Positions 1 through 13,903 of a stretch of 64,000 bases of DNA are shown piece by piece. Made by a program: the position numbers and the translations under genes. The first letter of the stretch is position 1. Every line of letters begins with the position of its first letter. The notes beneath the pieces are model-generated. The model did not search any database. It was not told where the DNA came from and saw only the letters and a list, made by a program, of their open reading frames with translations. Source of the stretch: Varanus komodoensis (taxonomy: Eukaryota; Chordata; Lepidosauria; Squamata; Varanidae); NCBI RefSeq assembly GCF_004798865.1, contig NW_025335409.1:14950421-15014420 (forward strand). Direction: 5' to 3'.

Positions 1-112
1 ATTCCTCTGCCTCTTTTTTTAGCTGGTTCAGTTTCTCTAAGGTTTTCAGTGGAAGGCCCTTGGCTTTCAGTTCTTGCAAGTTAGCATATTCTCTTTTAAG
101 ATTAGCAAATTC
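1..112 (-). CDS. LAMB4: LAMB4 exon 32, partial: coiled coil I
   Basis: This begins at acceptor TTATTGCAG (complement) and reads [37 protein letters not shown] up to the window edge. Human LAMB4 has EFVELKKQYAILQ at the same place. The donor and at least one more exon with the C-terminal cysteine and stop codon lie outside the window. Confidence 0.9.
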
Positions 113-3100
113 CTGCAATAACAAATAGTACCTTTAAAAATATTTCCCAACAGCTTCCAGGACACGTAAAAAAGAGGGATAGAGGGAGGGAGGCAGAAGA
201 TGCATACAGAGTTAAGAGAGTTTCATAGTTTATCCAATTTTCCAGCACCTGCCTAATAAAAGTTATATACTGAATAACATCATCTGCATACCATGTCAAA
301 TCTGAAAAAGAAAAAGTGTGGATTAATGACTCTCTTACACTGCTAACATTCTATTTTGGGTGAGGATTTGTTTTGTTTTAAGTGTATCTGTACTATAAGA
401 TAGAAAGCCCATCGTGGAGTCTGTCCCATTCATGAGAATTGCTAAAGCTTCCAGTGTGATGGTGCAAGCATTGTTATTTAATTACTGGAAAGATTAATAC
501 AAAGAAAGAACATTTAGGTTGTACAAAGCTTTTAACTATCTCTTTCTTGCCCACCCTCTGCTATAGTTATAGTAAGTTGTGATTGGCTCTACTCTAGCCA
601 ATTATCCATTTATTTTACTGGAGACTGGACAAGCTAAACTGTTGTGAATTAGGCAGACTAAATGTATATTTGCTTATTTCACAAACAGACTCAATGATTT
701 TATTTGCAATAAACCAAAACAATTTACAAGATGGGATAGTAAAAGTCTTAGGGTTATTTCACATGGCTGTTTCTCCCCCCACCCCCCTTTTCTGTCACAA
801 ATTAAAATGTTGTCTCTCAAAAACAGTTCCCTACCCCATGCTGCTTTAGCATGTACAGGATTTTGATATTTTAAATTTCCTTCAACATGGGCCTGTTAAT
901 GACCTAGAAAAAAATAAGTTTAGTTTTGACAACTTGTTTGCTACATGTTTAATGGTAACATTGGTTGTATTTGCCTATTTTTCCTTCAGGAAGTAAAGAG
1001 CACCTTTGGAGGAGGTGTTATGGAGTGGAAAAGCCTGTATCCAGGGCCAAGTGACTTAATACAGGTTAACTGAAAGTCATTACAGCCTTCTAAAAAAGTG
1101 AGAAAGTACTTCTAAACCTGTAGAATTATATTCTAAAATGGTTAAATCAATACGAGCTACAGTTGAACAGTACTTAAGAATGTAGCTATTGACCAGCAAG
1201 CCTCTGAGTCAACATTTCACTCTAGTCATAGATACAGAAGGTAGATTTAGGTAAGCTACTGAATTGGTTCCCATATTACACTCCCATCGGTTGACACGAG
1301 AGGGTTTTATCCTTAAAGGTGACCTATGAATATTTTAAATAAATAAGCTATCTTAAAAGTAATTCATTTTCAAAAGATGTACACCACACTTGTATACAAG
1401 TCTACACAAAACTAATTCCTCCTGTGTTAAAGGGGACTTACTCCCAGAAAACGTACAGAAATGCGGCCTTAATCACAATGAACTTTAGTGGATCAGAGCC
1501 AAACAAGAGTAAATAATTACCATAAATTTAATTAGAAGCACTTATTTTCCACTTCTTATTCAAACAGCAGAAGGATATTACCTCATTAGTCACCATAGTT
1601 TGATTCTGTGCTTTTTCTGCTTCTGATCTTGTATTTTTTACTTGGTTCCTAGTCAGCTGCACTTTAGTCTTCAGGGAAGAAAATTCCTCTTCCAGATCTG
1701 AATGCTTTCCTGAAATGTCCCGTAATTCAGTATCTGCTTTGTTCATTTGGTTCCCAGTCTGCAAAAGGACAATAATATTCAGTGGCATATTTATAAGAGT
1801 GCAGGGGGGAATCCTTGCAATTAACTGGTATATTATGACATCAGCTTTCCTAAGCTAAGAGCTTCCCTCTCCACATGCATGAAGTGGGCTGAGGAGGTTG
1901 TATGAGAATATACTCCAGTGTAGACAGTAGCTTTCCTTAACTGGGTACTTGCTGAGGGTTTTGAGCTTCAGTAGGTGGTTTAACTGACCATGGGCCATTC
2001 TGGCTGGGTCAAAAACATCCAGAGAATATCAGGTTGGAAAATGGGTGAGCTGAGCTAGCAAGAAGAGAACTAAAATAATAGGAAGAGTGGTAGAGGAAAA
2101 AGAGACCCTTTTTAAATCTTGGGTTCTGAATAGAAATAAAACGTATTTGGCTTAAAAATAAGGCAAAAGGCCAGCTATGCAAAACTTCTCCCCATTGCCT
2201 GCTTTTCCTGCTACTGCCTCCTGAGACAAAAACTTAACAGCTGTTGTTTCCCTATCACCATTTATGTTGAATTTGTCAGTAATGTAGCATTTGTAGACAC
2301 AGGGATCCTGAGTAAATAAAAGACGGCAATCAGATCTTCAAAGTGCAGGTTCACACAGTTGTACCCATTTGTATAAGGCCCTTCTGTGCAGAACAAGGGA
2401 AGGAACATTTCCGTCTCATTGTGTGTTGTCTTCCTATCCCACAAGCAGCTCTTTAAACCAGACTTTTCTCACCTGCCTGAGAGCTGACATGATCTATAGC
2501 ACTGAGGAAGAAGTTAGATTCAAAGGGGGAAGTGTGATTCTCTGTCAACAAGAGCTCTGACTCCAGCCTTGTGAGGGCTCGTGTTTGGCTTATCCTACTG
2601 TTAGGTTAAAGCTCAAAACTGATGGAAATAATTGTATTAAAGAGTGTGTATATGTTATTTTGAATATGTAAAGTTCTGGGAAGTGCCATGCCACTTTCTA
2701 CAACTGTAACATGAACATGAGCAAGTGTGTTAAGCTTCAGAAGCTGATATGGTAGCTTATGGCAACATTTCAAGAAAATAGAATGCTTGCATTGGGTTGG
2801 CATTGGGTTGAAGACAATTCAAACAAAAACTGGGAGTACTGTTGACATTTTCTTAGTAGCCCATATATTGCTTTCACTTAAGTTTCTGATTTAAATTAAT
2901 TGTAAAAGATGTGAGGATACCTCTGAATTTTTTGCTTTTATTTCTTCTATTTTTCTATTTAAGTTTCCAATGTCATCTCTAACTTGTCCTTGAATACTTT
3001 CCACTTCATTCAAATTGCTTATTGTTTCATCAAGAGTTGGGAGACCTTTTGCTGCTTTCCTAAGTGGAAAAAATATCTCAGATCATCAGAAATGCAAGAA

Positions 3101-6100
3101 ACATGTTAGGTTCAAATATTTTTATAGTTCTTTAACACAATCAGTATATATGTGTGTCTGTTTAAAGCTTTATAGAGAAATAAATAAACATCCAGGTCTT
3201 TGTTCCCAAGAACCTTGCAATCAAAATTTAGTTGCGGGGGGACAGTATAAGTAAGAATGTCAGTATAAAAGATAATCTTTAGACCATGCAAATTATTCAG
3301 TTCATGTTAGTCTATCCACTGGGTGACTGGTAACACGCAGGTATTTGACTACATTTCATAAATGTAAACAAAAGCAGATAGGGAAAAATACATTGATTGA
3401 TTACATTTATATCCAGTCTTTTTTTCTTGCAAACTTACACACTCTTCCTCTTCCTCTCCATTTTCTCTTCATGGCAACCTTTTAAAGCAGGTTAACCTGA
3501 GTGTCAGTGACTCGCTCAAAGTCACTCACAGCATTTTCTTGGCAGCATGAGGACCAGAGCCTGGATCTCATGAGTCCCACCCCAACACTGTAGAGGTGCT
3601 TGTGCTTACTCAGTTTCTTGTGCTTTCTTCAAAAGTTGCCTTGCCTCTTCTTCTTGTTTATCTAACTTGTCCGTGTAAGTTGCAGAATCCTCACAGTGTA
3701 CCATCAGACTTTTCAGTCTGTTGAGCGCATCTGTAAGCTGTTGAGGCATCCCTGGCAACTTGATGCCCAGCACATAATTAGCCACTTTCTCTATGTCTTC
3801 TGGAGGTGCGCTTTCCTCTAGGAAAAGGGAAAAGAGCACTGTTGAAGTTCCATGAGTTTGTGCCTCAGTATTAATATTAATTTACTTATCAAGGAAGAAA
3901 CTGGTCAGTAGCTTTGCATGCAGAAGGTCCCAGCTTTGGTCTGGTTGGGGCTGTGTTAGAACCCTCCTGAAACCCCGAATGGCTGTTGCCAGTCAGTGTC
4001 TAAAAGATTGGTCAGAATGGCTCACTTGTCCAATCCTATCTTCCTTACCCTCTTGAACATTTTGTAATAGAATATTATGAGTCTGCTTTTGTTTTTGATT
4101 TTTCCATTGTTGTTCATGTTTATCTAAATAAGCACTTTTGTATGGTATGGTATGAAAATTGTCCTGTGGTGAAAATAGCAACTTTGCGGATTTTTTCATA
4201 AGAGAGTGGTGGGTGAGAAAGGGTGGGGTGGGGTGGGAAGGTTAAATTCATTGCCCACAATTCTGCAAACCTGAGCTAAAATGTTGTTAATGGTTTGGGC
4301 GTTGTTTTTTCTAAAAGTCTTATTCACAGATTGTATTCACTAAAGGCAGGCAGAGAGGCAAATGAAGAGAAGCAAGATCAGCAGAAGAATGAATGCTCTC
4401 TGTTCAGAGTGCAGTGAGAGTTTCAACAGTACTCAGCCCTGGCTGTATAACAAAATCTAAAAACCATATTACAGGGCTGGATAGAAAGCAGATCAAGATC
4501 TACTGGCAGATTTCTGTGTCTGGATTGCTGTAGAAACGTAAGAGTTTTTTAAAACTCCTGATAGTTTAACTTCAGCAAAAACAGAGTCCTTCTTGGTTCA
4601 GCTACTTTTGCATTCTGTTTGCTTACAGTTAAAAAAAAACCTTACAGAGATTTGGAATAGTACCTCTGAAATACTTCAAACACATACCAAAAAACTAAAA
4701 TAAAAATCTAAGTCTCTAGTGATTTTATAAAATATGTACCAAAAAGGATTCCTCTAACTTATTATGTGAATATAGAACCTTAATGAATATAGAAGAAAAG
4801 CTTCCCAGCACATTTACCCAAGAGAAAGTTCTTCACGCTGGTGATGAGCTCTTTGATATGTTCTCCTTCCTTTTCTATTTGATGTTTACTTTTCTCCAGC
4901 TCTCCATTTATCTGTGCAGTTTTATTCTTTGTATCCTCAGTCATTCTCCTGATACTTTCTATCTACAAATAGATATTGAAATAATGAATTGATCTGTCTT
5001 AGTATTAACTTCTATGGAATTGGACAGCTGATCTTTCCTTAGTGCAGTTGAACTTCCTATAGTAGGTTGCAGAAGTATTTGCACTTGCCTTTTGACTTTT
5101 TCACATTTTGTTGCCTTACAACCTAGAATTGAAATGAATTGAACTGATGTTGTTACTGCTTGATATACACAAGATGTGCAACACCATGAAGGTGCAAAAT
5201 ATTTTTATTGTGGCACAGAAGTAAACAAAGTCAAGTGAACAAAAACAAAACAAAAAAGTTGCCTAAGTATACACCTGTCGGGTCAATGTTTGGCTAAAGC
5301 ACCACTGGCAGTAATTATAGCTGTGAGTCTTCCTGGATCCTGTGGAATGGACACAATGAGTTTGCCTGTTCTTCCTGGACAATCCGTCTGTGCTCTGTCG
5401 GAGTGCATGCGGACTGTGGTAAATAGCAACGTTCATTCCTGAATTTGACAGGGCCATTTGAAGACAGTCAGGTTCTTGTTTCTAAATCTCATCAGTGTTA
5501 CTTTAGCTATGCATTTAGGGTTGTTGTCTGCTGAAAGGTGACCCTCTCTGCTCCAGTCCCAAGTTCCTTCCAAGCTGAACAGGATTTCCTCTAGAATTGC
5601 CTTGTATTTGTCTATTTGTCCGCACCAAGTCCTGACCAATTTCCCAGTCCCTGCTGAGCAAACGCATCCTTCCAACATGATCCTACAACCACCATGCTTC
5701 ACCATGGGGATAACATCCTCAGGGAATGAGCACTACCGGCTTTGTGTCAGACAGAGCATTTTTCAGCAAGGCCAATAAGTTCAGTTTTGTATTTTGTGTA
5801 CATCAAATGGTAACAATGCCAATTCAGTGTGTTTAAATTCCATGCTGCAGTAGAATGAAATGTGGAAAAGTTGTGGGTACACACACACGCGTAATTCTGC
5901 AAGGCACTGTACCTCCATAATTGTTTCAAGGGGTAATAACACCATTAAGATTTTATTTTTTCCTAACTTCAGCTTCTGAGTACATCTGGATCCTAAACTC
6001 TTCACTAATGCAAGCGTATGCAAAGGAGTTCATTGGTGGGATGATGGAAATTGCTAAGCTTAGGTCCACTCCTAAGGAATAATTTTCACCCATTGATGCT

Positions 6101-8676
6101 AATGTTAGTACCACCTAGAACCTGAAGTTTAACCTATCAAGCTCCTAGCAATCAAAATCATCCTAAATCAACAAGAACTGTGGCTGGTGCATCTGTGCTG
6201 CTGTTACCTTCATTACTGTGATGGTGTAGTAGTAAAAGAGGAACTACTATATGTGGGAAGAACTGAATTCAGGGGAAATTCACAGGAAAGGGCAGCATTA
6301 GCATGGTCCCTCCATTCCTATAAGAGCCACTGAGGAGCAAACGCTATGCTACTCTTGCAATTAAAACCAGACCCTTCTGTCTTGGATACAGAATGAAGGC
6401 TGGCATGAATAAAGTGGTTAGCCAGTTGAAACACTAATTGGTCTTGAGGAGCTTAGGTGTGGACCTTGGCACCTGAGTCCAGTCTTGGACTCACTAGGTG
6501 CTATGGACATTTCACTCTCTTCCTGCCTTAGCTCTCCATCAGTTAAATGGGGGAAGTATTTACCTATATCTCAAGGAATATAAAGATTCAAAGTCATTAT
6601 ATATGAAATAAATATATATATTGAATCATATGTCACTGCTGTAAATAGAATACCTTATTGTCAGATCCTTGTATTTGATTGGTCAAGTTATTTAGCAAGA
6701 TGGCTGTCTCACCAGCTCTTCCAAGAGCATTTTTAGAAACAGGGAGTGCTCCACTGCAGTGTGGACCACCACAGTGTTTGTTTCCCTGGATGTCTCTGCA
6801 TAAAGCACCACCACACTCAGCCACCAGGCAAGGCAGGTTTCCTGGGATCCCACAGATCTGCATGAAAATAGATGTGATGAGGCCAAGACACAATAGCACA
6901 ATGTGATGCTAAAGAAAAATGTTAGGAGACAATTTAAAAGTATCTTATCTGCAGGTTTCTCCTGTTTCTCAGAGACATGGAAGTTGGAAGATTGCTCTTA
7001 AGCTAGTGTTTTTCAAAAAGGTTTATCTTTAGAGAATATTTTCCATCATTATTGCCAAGGAATCACCAACACATTTCCTGGAATCCCTGCATGTTGCAAA
7101 GAGGCCTGGGCAGTGTTTTAAGGAACAAAGCCAAATTTGTGGGGCCTCATTATCCCACATGCACTGAGATTTCTTCAGTTGGTTTTTGCTTGATGAGTCA
7201 CCCCTTTGGATTATGCAGACCCCTTCCCCACACCAATGCCAAGGGCTTCCACTGCAGATTCCTGCCTCTGCAGCTGCATTTTGCAAAAGAAAAACTAAAA
7301 GAAGGGCCAGGAACAATTACAGGCAACTGAGCATCACATTTAGGTTGATCCTGAGAACTCAGCCTGAAATAGCCTGTACTTCAGTGGAGGTTTAAAGCAG
7401 AGGCATCACTCAGCCAAAGAGATGATCTCAGCCTGCCTGCCTTTATTACTAATGTTTTCAATGAGGCATTTTTCATAGGTTTTTGGGGAGCTTCAGAAGT
7501 CCCAGGAGTACTGATTAAATACTACTATCTTGGGTTCAGTAAATGTCTCTTGTGCATACATTAAGCCCTGTTCATGCCAGACAAACACTCACACTGCATT
7601 GTAGCACTAAAAACCATCACTGAGCATGCTTTTTATTTTTATATCACTGTCTGAACCATTGTTGCTAAGGAGTATGACCCATTGGGCTGAAATCAGACTT
7701 AATCATACTTTGAGCAGGCTTACTGAAATTAATGGATCTTACGTTAGTCATAAATCTCATTCTATCCCATTGGTTTTAATGGGTCTCACTTCAAAAAAGT
7801 ATGCCGAGAACTGCAGCTTTAGCCTATGCAACCTTTCTCCAACTGGGTGTTCTCCAGATGTGTAGGTCTGCAACACCCATATTCCCCATGACTTGCTGGT
7901 TAGGGTTGGTATTAATTAATCTTACAATATAATCCCACTTTGTCAAGCCAAACCCTTCCAAAGTGGCCAACATCCTATTTCTTGGACAGCCTACAGAATT
8001 AAAGCAAAGCAAAGCAAAATGCACACATTTGATGTCACACTAGCATTGCTACTGGTATGCCCTGTACTAATGAATTGGTTGATGGAACTATGTCCTCCTT
8101 CTCTATCAAACAACTAATCTTACCTTTTCATTTAGGTTTTGAATATCGGAAGTCCTGAGCATCAGCTGATCCAATGTTGTGTTTTCTTTAGGGACCAGAT
8201 CATCTAACATGGCAAGTATACTAATTCTGGTTTTTCCACTATATGTTAGGACGGCCTTTGTTCCATTAATTCTCTCTCCAGCCAATAACATTATTTCGTA
8301 ATAATCCTTTATTTTGTTGAGGGAATCTAAAATAATTTACATAGAGCATCTAAATACTTTCATTTACATGCAGCATCTAATTGCTTTCACTTTGCAATAT
8401 ATTCAGGACAAGACCCACTAAAATATGTCTGTGTGAGGGATTCTTACAGACCAAAGCAGGGCCAAATGAGAAGTGACACAAATATGCCATTTCAAGTTGT
8501 GTTTCATTCTCTTTGTTGTTTTCACTTTTGCTCCAAATTTTTGCAGGAACCAGGGTGTGTGAAAAAGTGTTTGTTGTTTAGCCGTTTCTCCTGTGCCACC
8601 ATTCCAGTGACAATTGTGCCTCCACCCAAAGCTGCTATTAGCCCCAGAATGGAAGTATTCATTGTGGCACCAATGG

Positions 8677-8767
<91 letters not shown>

Positions 8768-11700
8768 CTTTCAGATATACATACTTTCCAAGGCTATATC
8801 TTCCATGTTCCTGGCATACTACTAGCACAAAATAAATGTTACATAATAGCATTAACTGAGGAATGGAAAATGATACCATTCATTTATTTAGGTCATCTTT
8901 CTTTGTGAAACTTAAGGTGCCATTTGTGAGTTTCCCAGGCGCAGACCAGACCCAGACCTGTTTAACCCCAGCAAGGATCCTGTATCATGAGCTTTCAGCG
9001 CATTCCACCTTTAATGTACATTTAATAGCAGCTGGCTTGGCCTTTTAACTCAGTTGTATATTTAAGTGGTACAAGTCTTGAAATATACTAGTGAAAGTAA
9101 GCATTTGACATGAGTTTTACAGGGACATGTACCCACAAGTACAAAAAATCTTGCAAAAACTAGATTTGACAAGTTTCACCAGCCTATCTGTATTACCAGT
9201 GTGAATTTGTTTAGGCCTATTTGATGCTCATGGTTCCCCACTGGTGAACTGTGGTTCTGTGTACAGGCCTTCATATTTCAATGCTATCTTGACACCTTCA
9301 CAAATTCAGGATTCTCTGAGAAAGGCTTGATGTTTAAAATTGATTTGAAACTGTTCTATATATGTAATGCAGACATATGCTACTGTCAGTCTGTATCAAA
9401 CCAGCACTTTGTTGTCTGCTTAAGCTTTAATTTTGAACTATACTGCCTTTGGTTGTCTTGACATAGTTAAATCATGTTTTTTCTATGTTCTTTGAACTGA
9501 AGTAGACACTGGGAGATTTGAATTGAACTCCTGCCCTAAATTCACCACTATTTTGTTAATTTTTCAATGACTGGAACTGTATTTATTTATTTATTTATTA
9601 AAACATTTCTATGCTGCCCCTTGCCAAGGCCTCGGGGCAGCTTACAACATCAAATACAAAATACATTAAAACAATAACAATTAAAATATATACAGTAAAA
9701 TAAAATAAGCCGCCCTGGCCGAATAAAATTCAATAATATTAACATTTAAAATGCTGTTTAAATAAAAAGGTCTTCGCCTGGCACCGAAAAACAAATAACG
9801 ATGGCGCCAGGCGGACCTCTCTGGGGAGCGCATTCCATAACTTAGGAATCACCATGGATTATGCGTGCTTCTCAATATAGCTAGTAAAGTTTTCAGGTTT
9901 CTACCAAGAGCAATTACTTTTTTATATTTAAAGTTAAATTCTGAAGATCTGACAGCTCTGAAACAACTGTACAGCTGAAAACCTTTTAAACCTTTTAATT
10001 ATTAGCTTTCCTACCTTGGAAGTACCTGTGATCAATCCTGTGATACAGTTCAGTTCTCTTTTGCAGGGTTTCAGAGAGCTGATCAGCATCTTTTCTTAAG
10101 TTTTCCAGCATCCTGCTTAATTCAGGAAACTGATCCACAAAGTCAGGCTGGAGATACATTTGTGAAACCTTTTGTCTAAAAAGAACAATCTTTGTAGTAA
10201 TCTCTGATGTTCTTTTAAGAATACTATTTTACCTAAATTGACCCCTTCCCCCTTTCCTCATTTTATTTTATTTTATTTTTTGCTGTTGCTCAATCCTGTG
10301 TCAAGTCCAAGGATTGGGGAAATTGCCCCTCCAAATGTCCAAACTTGTCTACCGATGGTTTAGGGAAACAAGCCAACTTCATGAACTGCTCTTTGAAGCT
10401 GCCTTATTTTCCCTAAATACTATGACTAATTTCACTTTGTCCAGGTTTGGATATAGCAATAAACAGCACTCAGTCAAAGAGAACTGAAAGTTTCCACTCT
10501 CCTTCTCAAGATCCCACTGAAAATCAGAGGAACAAGGGAGCAGGCCATTCATGTAATGTAGTGCTAAGCCATGCCACTGTGTTCAAATGGGGCAATTAAT
10601 TCTGGTTGGACCAGACTTTATTTGATTGTATGGAAAGGCAATAAAATGGTGGCTGCTGGATAATTTTTAACAGGGGCTCCATTTTTCAGTGAAGAAGGGC
10701 TAAAGAACCAACAGGGCTGGTTCAGCCTACTGACTTGTTCCACCATGAGCTGATCCTCATGCAATGTAGTGGATCTGGAAGCAGGTCTAGTGCCAGATTT
10801 GAGGCGTTCTCAGGCACTAGGACCCCTCTTTCTATCCTCCTAGTGCCCCTGGTGGAAGATTAGTTTGGGCTGTGGAAGCAGTGGGGAGTGAAGGCAGTCT
10901 GGTATCCTTCAGGGGCTCCAAGTGCCAGACAAAGTGGCTGCAGCACTTGGCACTCCAAGAATTTCCTCAGGATGCCTCAGAAACATTCTGGAGAGATAAA
11001 GATGGTAGTAGTTGCAGCTGCTTAACTGGGCCCGTCTTCAGAGAAAAAGGAAGAAGGAATCAGCTCCAATAGGGACACCCCCCCGCCCGATTTGCTCCTC
11101 CATGCTGGGTCTTAGAGTTGCTTACCCCCATCGTGCCTTGCCTTGTGCTTGGAAGGAACAGCTAAGGTGCAATGCACTCTGCTTGAGCCTCTGTTTCTGT
11201 TCACACTGCAGAAGAGGCTCAACGAACCGTTGGTGCCTCAACATCTGTGGAAGTGGCTTTAAAGTATCATACTATTTTGCAGGGCAGGGACTGGGGGAAT
11301 GGTAAGGTGCTTGGAATCAGGAGCAAAGTTGGAGTTCAGAGGTGAATCTTTAGGGGCTGAAGTTGGACCCCAGGCTCCCGGTTGCCTGTTCCAAACCTAA
11401 GGCCTTAGAAAGCCTAGAATAATATTTGTAACCCTATAACCATGTTGTACAATGATCCACTGAAGAACATCCTTTTATAGCAAAAACTCCCGAGTGCCAT
11501 CTTTCAGTACTCAACTAACTGAACACATACATAAATAACTCTTACCTGATATAGTCATGTTCCTTCTTAATTTTTAAGAGCACCTCTGATGACAGGATGG
11601 GGCTTTTTAACATTATTTCTATTTCAGAAATTGTATCTTCGTAGCCTTTGAAGTCTATATCACAACCAGACATTGTCTTCCTCTTGTCTCCTAGTGTTGC

Positions 11701-13851
11701 AGCAAATCTCATTAAAGTTTGGATTTTCTGAGATAGGGAACTGATTATATTATCCCACTGATCAAAACAAATGTGGCAACGGGGACAGGAAGGAAACTCC
11801 TGGCTATAACCTCGGGCACATTGGTCACAAAACCTTCCAGTGACCCCAGCACGGCAGTTGCACACTCCAGTGTCTTTGTCACACTCAGGCCTCCGAGTTC
11901 CATCCTTGTTACATTTACATGCTGGTGGGGATAAAAGCAATCTGATTTCATTATTGCTATCAGCTAATTAAGTTATATGTGGGGAAACAAACATCATCCT
12001 ACTTACAAATACAATTGCTCTGAGGTTCACCAAAATAATTTTCATCACATTTGTCACAGTGTTTTCCAGTGTAGCCCAATTTGCATGGACATTGACCTGT
12101 AAACTGGAATAGGAGTCTGTAGTTAGGCACTGGCTGAATTGGCTCCCTCCCTTCTTTCCAAATTTTGTCTTTGATGTGCAAATTCATCTCCCGGCTCATT
12201 TCTGTGTAAATGCTGATACTCTGTTCTTCTTCTGATCTTTTTCAAAAACATGAAAGCTTGCTTAATTTGTTTATTTCTACCAACAAATTGGGACAATGAA
12301 TATCCTCCAACATTTGACTCAGGCTTCAACCTGAGACTAGCTGCTGTTTGCTCTAAGATAGTGCTCAGGGTATCGCTTATGTTGCTGCAGCTTAAACCAG
12401 TCCAAAAGACATTAAAGGTCTTCAGGCATACCTTTTTCAAAGGCAGAGAATATACAAAGGTTTCCTTATCTACAGGAAAAGGTTAGTGCCACTTCCCCAC
12501 AGTGCAGTCACATGTTTCTTCAGGGGTGGGGCTGGTTGTGAATTAAATGGCACTAGCACACTTCTTATTTCCATCCAGTCCACACCCTTCTTGGATGGGA
12601 AAGGCCAGTGAGATTGCTCCCAGTTATTGACTGGTTTGTTACACACACACTGCTTGAAGGCAGGGAACTGACTGTACAATCAGCCCCTGTACAAGTGAAG
12701 TTTTATATGGAAGAAGTGGTGATGCCACCTGAGTATGGATAGTTCATAAAAAACAGCTTTATGGACATCCAGCACAGAGTGAGAGAAACAGCGGAGGTGA
12801 TCTTCGCCTCCCCATCTTTCCACTCTGCATTTTAGCTACGCAGACTTTTTTGCCTGTCAGTCTGATGTCTTGAAGGGGAAGAGAAAGAAACTGGAGCAGT
12901 TTCAGGATACCTCATATCTTGGCATCCCCAGTCCTGTCCCTCAATACCACCCCTTTTACCCCTATTCAAGGTGGTCCTGAACTTGGAAAGCAGCTAGTAC
13001 ATTTCTTTCTGCACAGGTTGCAAGGTGGGAAAGCTCCAATTCCAACTGTCCTCCCACCTTGGTTCTAGGAATACCAAAACTCCTATCGCTCTTTAAACAT
13101 ACTTAGGGACCATAAGATTATTCCCTTAAACAGTGTTGTTGAGAAGAAACCTTTATGTTTAAATTTCAGGTTCCAATGCTTTTTATGTAATCTAGCATTT
13201 TTCATTTTGTTTTACTCCTGATTATCTCAGTACAAATTTTCACATTTTACCTTCTTTTTATGGAGGAAAGTCTAATATATACATAATAACTCATAAGCTA
13301 GTAATTATCTCAAACATCTTACCTGGTCACACAAGTTATTTTGGGAATTTTCTACATTGCAGTTACAGAGGTGGCATCCAGTTCCCTGGACCAGGTTCCA
13401 GTAGCCAGGAGCACATTGGTCACACTTGGTGCCTATAACATTAGGCAAGCAAGGGCACTCCCCGGTTGTCTGGTCACACAGGCAAATGCCATCTCCAGAT
13501 GGGCATTCTGTTGGGTTCACCCCAAGAAGGTTGCAATCACATTCTGGAAAAAAAAGTTATATAGATGCTTGATCCCTTATAAAACTATATTTTGCTAGGA
13601 TTGTAGGTTAACTTGCATTTATCCGTGACTCTGTTCTCAACTGCTTCTCTTCCTGCCCAATTTTTGCTAAGGGTAGGTGCTTTTTCCTCTTTCTGGGGGG
13701 CTTCTTGGGTGTCTCATTTTCTCTCTGTCTCCCATGGTTTTTTTGGTGCCCAGTCATAAAAAGTCCCATCCAAGCCCGTCTCACTTCAGTACTGCATCTC
13801 TATATGGATTCCTCATATATAAACTTGTAAGGGGCGGCATAGAAATGTTAT

Positions 13852-13903
<52 letters not shown>

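Noticed and set aside
8418-8879. A 153-codon minus-strand open frame and its plus-strand partners
   Set aside because: They run through the CA/GA microsatellite and owe their length to it (runs of Ser-Leu, Cys-Val, His-Thr and Arg-Glu).
10080-10175. Use of the upstream donor CACAG/GTACTT in exon 25
   Set aside because: It would leave phase 2, which does not join exon 26. The donor eleven bases further gives the needed phase 1.
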